A DNA stretch of 64,000 nucleotides from Candidatus Gastranaerophilales bacterium (lineage in GTDB: Bacteria; Cyanobacteriota; Vampirovibrionia; Gastranaerophilales; Gastranaerophilaceae): the NCBI GenBank assembly GCA_944322755.1, contig CALUPY010000002.1, positions 1-64,000 on the forward strand. The letters are read 5' to 3'. Each line of letters starts with the position of its first letter. Within the stretch, counting starts at the first letter, position 1. The translations under genes were made by a program, and so were the position numbers. The notes below the pieces were generated by a model. That model worked only from the letters and a program-made list of their open reading frames with translations, did no database searches and was not told the DNA's origin. Below are positions 58,822 through 64,000 of the stretch, piece after piece.

Positions 58822-59073
58822 ATGGCAGATGAGATGAAACCGTTCGGTTTAAATATAAAGGTTCCGAAAAGAACTATAAAACAGTCTCAAGACACCATAC
58901 AAAGCAGAGTAAACAGCGTATGGCAGCCTTTGTTTAATTTTATTGAAGAAAACCAGAATGTTTTTAACGGAAACATTGCAGAAGAAATCGAAAAATACAA
59001 TCTTATGTCATACAACACAGGTGCAATTTTAAGAAATGCATCACCCAAGATAAATTTTGATATAAAAGGTTAA
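58822..59073 (+). CDS. Unknown 83-aa acidic protein
   Basis: MADEMKPFGLNIKVPKRTIKQSQDTIQSRVNSVWQPLFNFIEENQNVFNGNIAEEIEKYNLMSYNTGAILRNASPKINFDIKG. AAGGAG is 13-16 nt before the start, a little far, so the start is not certain. No TM segment or signal peptide. Own promoter and terminator, so it is monocistronic. Function unknown. Confidence 0.7.
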   Translation: MADEMKPFGLNIKVPKRTIKQSQDTIQSRVNSVWQPLFNFIEENQNVFNGNIAEEIEKYNLMSYNTGAILRNASPKINFDIKG

Positions 59074-59122
59074 AAACGCTTACTATACTAACATCCCTTT
59101 AAATTCAACCTAACATACATTC

Positions 59123-59151
59123 ACTCTCTCTTCAATCCGGAGAGAGTTTTT
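59123..59151 (+). terminator. Terminator after the 58822 gene
   Basis: ACTCTCTC-TTCAATCCG-GAGAGAGT followed by TTTTATTA. Confidence 0.85.
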
Positions 59152-59152
59152 A

Positions 59153-60007
59153 TTATAAACCGTTTAGTGCTTCAAGAGCAGCTATTTTCATCGTTTCGAT
59201 TTTAGGTTTTTTGCCTGTCCATATTTCAAATGCTTTTGCGCCCTGATGTACAAACATATCCAGCCCTGTTATCAAGCGATATCCGTTTTTTTGCGCATAA
59301 CTAAGAAGTTCTGTTTTTAGCGGGTTGTAAATTATGTCATAAACTACAGCGCCTTCTGGCAGCGTTTTTAAAAATTTTTCATCAATAGGACTCAAGCCCA
59401 TTCCATGCCCTTTCATTCCGACGGGAGTAGTATTTACAAGTAAAATGTTATTTTCAAGCGAGGTCATGCTTTCGAGCTGCTTTAGATTAAATGTTACTTC
59501 ATAGAATTTTTCACGCAGAAAATTCACCATTTTGCTCGCATTTATGACATTTCTTGCATAGAAATTTATCTCTTTTACTCCGAGTCTGCAAAGTCCTATG
59601 GCAGCTGCTCTTGCGGCACCTCCTGTACCAAGGATAGCTGCAGAAGCTCCTTTTATACTATTCTTGACATCTTCGGGGATTGCTGTCATAAAACCGTATA
59701 CATCTGTATTGTAGCCAAATAGTGATTTGTTAGGAAGAATTTTGACCGTATTTACACAGCCTGCAATATCCGCTATCTCATCAACTTCATCAATGAACAG
59801 AGTAATTGGCACTTTCAGGGGGATTGTGACATTAAAACCTGCATACCCCTGAGATTTCATCTGTTTTATTCTGTCTACAAGCTCGGACTGTTCTGTATCG
59901 AGCGTTTCGTATTCTCCGTCTATGCCCATCTCTTTTAAAACGGCATTATGCATAACAGAAGACAATGACTGCGCTATAGGATGACCGATGACCGCGAGTT
60001 TAATCAT
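59153..60007 (-). CDS. aroE: Shikimate dehydrogenase AroE
   Basis: 284 residues. Reduces 3-dehydroshikimate with NADPH in aromatic amino-acid synthesis. IGHPIAQSLSSVMHNAVLKE (substrate site), NVTIPLKVPI with the catalytic Lys, and the cofactor loop AILGTGGAARAAAIGLCRLG are all present. GFNVTIPLK and the C-terminal GLDMFVHQGAKAFEIWTG are typical. Overlaps the topA stop by 8 nt, so the two are co-transcribed. Confidence 0.96.
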   Translation of the reverse strand: MIKLAVIGHPIAQSLSSVMHNAVLKEMGIDGEYETLDTEQSELVDRIKQMKSQGYAGFNVTIPLKVPITLFIDEVDEIADIAGCVNTVKILPNKSLFGYNTDVYGFMTAIPEDVKNSIKGASAAILGTGGAARAAAIGLCRLGVKEINFYARNVINASKMVNFLREKFYEVTFNLKQLESMTSLENNILLVNTTPVGMKGHGMGLSPIDEKFLKTLPEGAVVYDIIYNPLKTELLSYAQKNGYRLITGLDMFVHQGAKAFEIWTGKKPKIETMKIAALEALNGL

Positions 60008-62351
60008 TATTGTCTGCCTCCATTGGCTTTGAGAATGAGCAATTAGGATTTGAGCACTGCAATAGTGATTCTTTTTTTGTAATTTTTTTCACAAGATGTG
60101 AAGAGCACTCAGGACATTTTTCATTTACCGGCTCATTCCAGGAGACAAAATCACAGTCAGGGTATTTGCTGCAGCCATAGAAGACTTTGCCGTATTTTGA
60201 TTTTCTTTGAATAACGTCGCCTTCTCCGCATTTCGGGCATTTTACACCAGTAGTTTCTAGCAGTCTCTTTCTGTTTTTGCATTCATCGTTTGTACATTGC
60301 AAATACTTTCCGTATGGCCCGATTTTTACAATCATTTCAGAACCGCATTTTTCGCACTTTTCATCACTTTTTTCATCGACCTGTACCGGTTTTCCGTCTT
60401 TAGAAAGAGGCAGCATTGTTTTACATTCCGGATATCCGGAGCAGCCCAGGAACTGTGTACCGTATCTGCTTGTTCGGACGACCATTTTCTTACCGCAATT
60501 CGGGCATGTCACATCGGACTCAATAAGAACTCTGGGCATTTTGTCTTTTGCTGATGAGACAACCCCGATAAACGGCTCATAAAATTCTTTCAGTACATCG
60601 ACCCAAACAGCTTTTTCTTCCGCAATATCATCAAGTTTAGTTTCCATTTGTGCGGTAAACTGATAGTCCATGATATCTTTAAAATACTGAATTAGCTGTT
60701 TGCACAAAGTTCTTCCCAGTAATGTCGGAGCAAGAGCTTTTTCAATTTTTTCAACATATCCTTTCTGCTGGATTTTTGAAATAATCGGTGCATATGTACT
60801 CGGACGGCCGATACCATGCTCTTCAAGATTTTTAACTAAAGATGCCTCTGTAAACCTCGGCGGCGGCTGTGTAAAGTGCTGCTTCGGATTAATCTTTTCA
60901 AGTTTTACAACATCTCCCTGATTCAAATCCGGAATTTTGCTCTGATCAAGTTCGTCATCTGATTCATTGTAAACTTTTAAAAATCCGTCAAAAACTACTT
61001 TGCTCGTACCGGTTTTGAAAAGATAATCACCGGCATTTATATCAACAGAGGTGTTTTTTATTTTTGCGTTTGCCATCTGTGAAGAAATAAATCTTGCCCA
61101 GATAAGTTTGTATAGTCTATACTGCTCTGAAGTCAGATACTGCTTTATGCTGTCAGGTGTTCTTTCAACATATGAAGGGCGGATAGCTTCGTGCGCATCC
61201 TGAACGTTTTTGCCTTTTGCGCCTTTGACATAGTTGTTAGGCACTTCCGGATAATACTTTTCGCCAAAATCCGACACAATAAAATCTTTTGCAGCAGCAA
61301 CAGCGTCGTCGGATATTCTGACAGAATCTGTTCTCATATAAGTAATAAGACCGACAGGTTCACCGTTAATCTCTACTCCTTCATACAATTTCTGTGCAAT
61401 CTGCATGGTCTTAGACACTCCGTAACCGAGCTTGCTCGATGCTTCTCTCTGGAGGGTGGATGTGATAAACGGAGCTGAGGGTTTTCTTTGTGTGTCACGG
61501 TAAGCTACTTTTGTGACTTCGTATTTTAAATTTTTGTCGTTGAGTTCATCAACAATTTTTTGTGCTTCTGCTTCATTTTTTATTTCAATTTTTTTGTCTT
61601 TGTATTTTGACAGTTCCGCGCTGAATAAAGTTGTTCCCTTTTTCAGGTCAGCGCTAATTGACCAGTATTCTACCGGTACAAATGCCTCAATCTCGTCCTC
61701 TCGTTCACAAATCATACGAAGGGCTACGCTTTGCACACGACCGGCAGAAAGTCTGTAGTTTCTCATTTTTTCCCAGAGAACAGGGCTGATTTTATAACCA
61801 ACAAGACGGTCAAGAATTTGTCTGGTCTGCTGTGCTTTTACACGCTGCATGTCTATTTCGCGTGAATGTTCTACCGCATTTTTTATTGCTTTAGGCGTAA
61901 TCTCGTTAAACTCTATTCTGCAGATTTTGTCATCAGGCACATCCAGCACCTGTCTGACATGCCACGCAATAGCCTCTCCCTCGCGGTCAGGGTCGGATGC
62001 GAGATAGATTTTGTCAGACTTTTTCGCAAGTTCGTTTAATTTTTTTACAACAAGTTTTTTTTCAGGAATGACAATAAACGACGGTTCAAAATCGTGATTT
62101 ACATCAAAACCGAGTACTTTGGGCGGAAAATCTCTTATGTGCCCGTAGCTTGCTTCTATCTGGTAATCATCCCCGAGAATTTTTTTTATGGTCTTAGATT
62201 TTGCAGGAGACTCAACTATAACAAGCGCCTTTCCTTTTGAAGATTTGCTTGTTTTAGAAGTTTTTGCGTCAGTTTTTGATTTTGACGTTTTTTTCTTTTC
62301 TTTAATTTCCTCTTGTGCAGATGTTTCTGCAGCAGCACTTTTCCTAGCCAT
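60000..62351 (-). CDS. topA: DNA topoisomerase I with basic N-terminal extension
   Basis: 783 residues. A 45-residue Lys/Ser/Thr-rich N-terminal extension precedes the Toprim domain (ALVIVESPAKSKTIKKIL and ASDPDREGEAIAWH). The catalytic Tyr lies in GLITYMRTDSVRI, and the HEAIRPS motif follows. At the C-terminus are four Cys4 zinc-ribbon repeats (CPNCGKKMVVRTSRYG, CEKCGSEMIVKIGPYG, CPKCGEGDVIQRKSKYG, CPECSSHLVKKITK). It relaxes negative supercoils. aroE overlaps its end. Confidence 0.96.
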   Translation of the reverse strand: MARKSAAAETSAQEEIKEKKKTSKSKTDAKTSKTSKSSKGKALVIVESPAKSKTIKKILGDDYQIEASYGHIRDFPPKVLGFDVNHDFEPSFIVIPEKKLVVKKLNELAKKSDKIYLASDPDREGEAIAWHVRQVLDVPDDKICRIEFNEITPKAIKNAVEHSREIDMQRVKAQQTRQILDRLVGYKISPVLWEKMRNYRLSAGRVQSVALRMICEREDEIEAFVPVEYWSISADLKKGTTLFSAELSKYKDKKIEIKNEAEAQKIVDELNDKNLKYEVTKVAYRDTQRKPSAPFITSTLQREASSKLGYGVSKTMQIAQKLYEGVEINGEPVGLITYMRTDSVRISDDAVAAAKDFIVSDFGEKYYPEVPNNYVKGAKGKNVQDAHEAIRPSYVERTPDSIKQYLTSEQYRLYKLIWARFISSQMANAKIKNTSVDINAGDYLFKTGTSKVVFDGFLKVYNESDDELDQSKIPDLNQGDVVKLEKINPKQHFTQPPPRFTEASLVKNLEEHGIGRPSTYAPIISKIQQKGYVEKIEKALAPTLLGRTLCKQLIQYFKDIMDYQFTAQMETKLDDIAEEKAVWVDVLKEFYEPFIGVVSSAKDKMPRVLIESDVTCPNCGKKMVVRTSRYGTQFLGCSGYPECKTMLPLSKDGKPVQVDEKSDEKCEKCGSEMIVKIGPYGKYLQCTNDECKNRKRLLETTGVKCPKCGEGDVIQRKSKYGKVFYGCSKYPDCDFVSWNEPVNEKCPECSSHLVKKITKKESLLQCSNPNCSFSKPMEADNND

Positions 62352-62435
62352 TCTAAAATTTCTACGTTCTCTATGCGTTCAAGTTTAGATATTAACATCA
62401 ATGTATCTTGAGTGCAAATTTTTTTTGAAAACAGG

Positions 62436-63470
62436 CTACATACCTATATTCTGCTCTACTTTGAGTTCATCGATAATTCTGAACACGTCGATAAAATCGA
62501 CGAGAACTCTCTGCCAGTTGCCTATGTCTGAAAAAGATTTACTTGATGGAATATCGAACCAGTCTTTGCCGTCCAGTGCAAGATACATGTATCCGTCAAT
62601 AAAGCTGCAGGAGACAGAGCATTTTTTGTTTTTAGCAGCAATGCTAACGAGTCTGTTCATAAATCCGGTAGTCAAAATATACCTTGCCTCTACCTGGTCA
62701 TCTGCGTACACATCAAAATATTTCTCAAATACAGGGTCTTCGAGATGAACTCTGTTTTGGCTGTCTCCAAAAAGTTTCAGAGCGTCTCTTTTTACAATAA
62801 TATCGCCTGTGAATTTTTTGTTCATAGGATATTTTACCAGCAGACCCTTAAAAACTTGTTCTACTCTTCGATTTTTTCCGGAACCGGTTTCGTATTTCAG
62901 GTCTATATCGCGAAGCACTACAGGAATGGAGTTGTATTTACCGGTTATGTAGTCATCAATATTGCAGATATTAAATGTTGAAAAAAGCTTTGTATATCTG
63001 TATTCCTCTTCTTCTGTTTCTTTGAATGCAGATTTTTCGTCAGTCAAACGAAATGTGAATGCTTCTTTGAATTTGTCTAAATATGGATTTCCCGTAAATT
63101 TCTTTACATCGTAGTCTCTTACAACAAAGTTGCTTCCAACGAAATTCAAAAGCAGTGGCAGAACATCTCTTTTCATCTGCTGCTGGAGTTTTTTCATTGA
63201 GGGGGTAACGATTACCAAAACTAAAAACACTAACAAAAGTACGAGTAAAATCTGCGTAACCAGTAGATTTTTAATTTCAAAGATTCTTGCCAGGCACAAA
63301 ATTACACTAATCACCACCAACATTGTATTCAAAACATGAATAGCAGGACGCCATCTTTCATAACCCACGACTTTCGGATAAATATTAGTGTAGAAATAGT
63401 TGCTAAACTCTTTCGAGCTTATTTTTCTCATCACTTCGACGCTTTTGGGGATATTGTTTGTTTCTTCCAT
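62436..63470 (-). CDS. DUF3137 membrane protein
   Basis: 344 residues. N-terminal cytoplasmic segment, two TM helices (HVLNTMLVVISVILCLARI and LVTQILLVLLLVFLVLVIV, about 45-85), then a roughly 250-residue soluble domain. It carries the DUF3137 features VFKGLLVKYPMNKKFTGDIIVKRD and VHLEDPVFEKYFDVYADDQVEARYILTTGFMNRL. The stop of the upstream paralogue overlaps its start (TAATG). Function unknown. Related proteins occur near LemA in other bacteria. Confidence 0.85.
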   Translation of the reverse strand: MEETNNIPKSVEVMRKISSKEFSNYFYTNIYPKVVGYERWRPAIHVLNTMLVVISVILCLARIFEIKNLLVTQILLVLLLVFLVLVIVTPSMKKLQQQMKRDVLPLLLNFVGSNFVVRDYDVKKFTGNPYLDKFKEAFTFRLTDEKSAFKETEEEEYRYTKLFSTFNICNIDDYITGKYNSIPVVLRDIDLKYETGSGKNRRVEQVFKGLLVKYPMNKKFTGDIIVKRDALKLFGDSQNRVHLEDPVFEKYFDVYADDQVEARYILTTGFMNRLVSIAAKNKKCSVSCSFIDGYMYLALDGKDWFDIPSSKSFSDIGNWQRVLVDFIDVFRIIDELKVEQNIGM

Positions 63471-64000
63471 TATAGACCTTTTCTATGTTCTGCTTTTAAT
63501 GTATCAACAATAGTCAATACTTTTCCTAAATCCATAAGCATTTTTTGGTAGTGTTTTATAGTGTTCGCTGATTTAAACAAACTTACATCAAACCATTTAC
63601 CTTTTTTTTGCATTGCAATGTTGAACATTCCGCTTTCAAACGAGCATACAATGTCGAATTTCCCTTTTTGTTTTGCAATAAATACCAGTCTCTGCATAAC
63701 AGGAATGGTCAACAGTTGTTTTGCATCGGAAAGATTGTCTGCATATATCTCGAAAACTTCTTCGAATATAGGGTCTTCTATAGAAACTTCGGGCGGAAAA
63801 TTCAGACCTTCAAACTGATTCAGCCAGCTTTTCTTCTTTTTTATTACAACGCGTCCTGAAATTTGTTTGTCAATATTGCAGCTAATAAAAATGCCGTTAA
63901 ATATCCGGTTAATAGATCTTTTCCCTATTTTTACGGGGCCTATCGGGATGTAATTTTTTGCAAAAGATACATACTCGAGTTTTAATGAGCGAATGGTCAG
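63470..64000 (-). CDS. DUF3137 paralogue, cut by the window end
   Basis: The reading frame stays open from the stop at 63470 to the right edge of the window. The visible part contains VSIEDPIFEEVFEIYADNLSDAKQLLTIPVMQRLVFIAKQ, the counterpart of VHLEDPVFEKYFDVYADDQVEARYILTTGFMNRL in the neighbouring gene. It is therefore the C-terminal part of a tandem DUF3137 duplicate. The N-terminal TM helices lie outside the window. Confidence 0.8.
   Translation of the reverse strand: MTIRSLKLEYVSFAKNYIPIGPVKIGKRSINRIFNGIFISCNIDKQISGRVVIKKKKSWLNQFEGLNFPPEVSIEDPIFEEVFEIYADNLSDAKQLLTIPVMQRLVFIAKQKGKFDIVCSFESGMFNIAMQKKGKWFDVSLFKSANTIKHYQKMLMDLGKVLTIVDTLKAEHRKGL

Overview
The window looks like a chromosomal segment of an anaerobic, fermentative, AT-rich bacterium, most plausibly a gut Gastranaerophilales/Vampirovibrionia (Melainabacteria, non-photosynthetic sister group of Cyanobacteria). 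Grounds: a trimeric NAD-linked [FeFe] hydrogenase with its HydG maturase, a PPi-dependent phosphofructokinase, no respiratory or photosynthetic genes, an AMIN-domain envelope protein, flagellar basal-body genes, and many lineage-specific proteins that begin with a short basic stretch followed by a hydrophobic-Phe-Lys/Gly tag (ISFKG, VSFKA, CFGAK, PAFKG). The taxonomic placement is inference from gene content only.

Layout. 0-5.9 kb is a scarred accessory stretch: a GC-rich intergenic repeat, a truncated copy of a gene that is intact at 28.7 kb, a CheR-like methyltransferase, a frameshifted gene, a 215-bp hairpin-rich repeat in two copies, and a DUF2971 gene with a small partner ORF. It abuts the tmRNA gene (5533-5939), whose 3' end is echoed by a 12-mer at 2120 and 4066, so ssrA looks like a repeatedly used insertion site. 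6.1-9.4 kb holds small housekeeping and envelope genes (family-4 uracil-DNA glycosylase, YkgJ-type protein, AMIN protein). 9.66-13.8 kb is the hydCBA hydrogenase operon behind two dyad-symmetric sites. 13.9-15.4 kb carries a LysM protein and an unknown. 15.5-18.6 kb is a cobalamin-riboswitch-like leader in front of a three-gene membrane-protein operon of unknown function. 18.6-25 kb has ompH, a membrane-anchored small heat-shock protein, and the yceD-rpmF-plsX-fabH-fabD-x-fabG fatty-acid cluster. 25-34 kb contains dciA, a CMP-sugar synthetase, a ribbon-helix-helix regulator, a zinc/cadmium exporter with a divergent ArsR/SmtB repressor and three operators, and hydG.

34.4-45.3 kb contains lineage-specific proteins and a complete compact type II-C CRISPR-Cas locus: cas9 (1001 aa), cas1, cas2, a predicted tracrRNA on the opposite strand, and a 16-repeat array. 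Every repeat ends, in the crRNA sense, in an extended -10 box, so each crRNA may have its own promoter. 45.2-49.7 kb: tRNA-Gln, two DUF4013 membrane proteins, pfp and infC (with an AUU start). 49.7-53.3 kb: a response regulator/histidine kinase pair in line with flgB-flgC-fliE. 53.5 kb: RNase P RNA. 54-58.4 kb: an unknown operon of two paralogous large membrane proteins. 59-64 kb: aroE, topA and two DUF3137 membrane proteins, the second cut by the window end.

The most interesting points are the CRISPR locus architecture, the B12-riboswitch operon of unknown membrane proteins, the Phe-Lys/Gly N-terminal tag shared by unrelated proteins, the ssrA-adjacent accessory island, and the tandem PRT-VD membrane paralogues.
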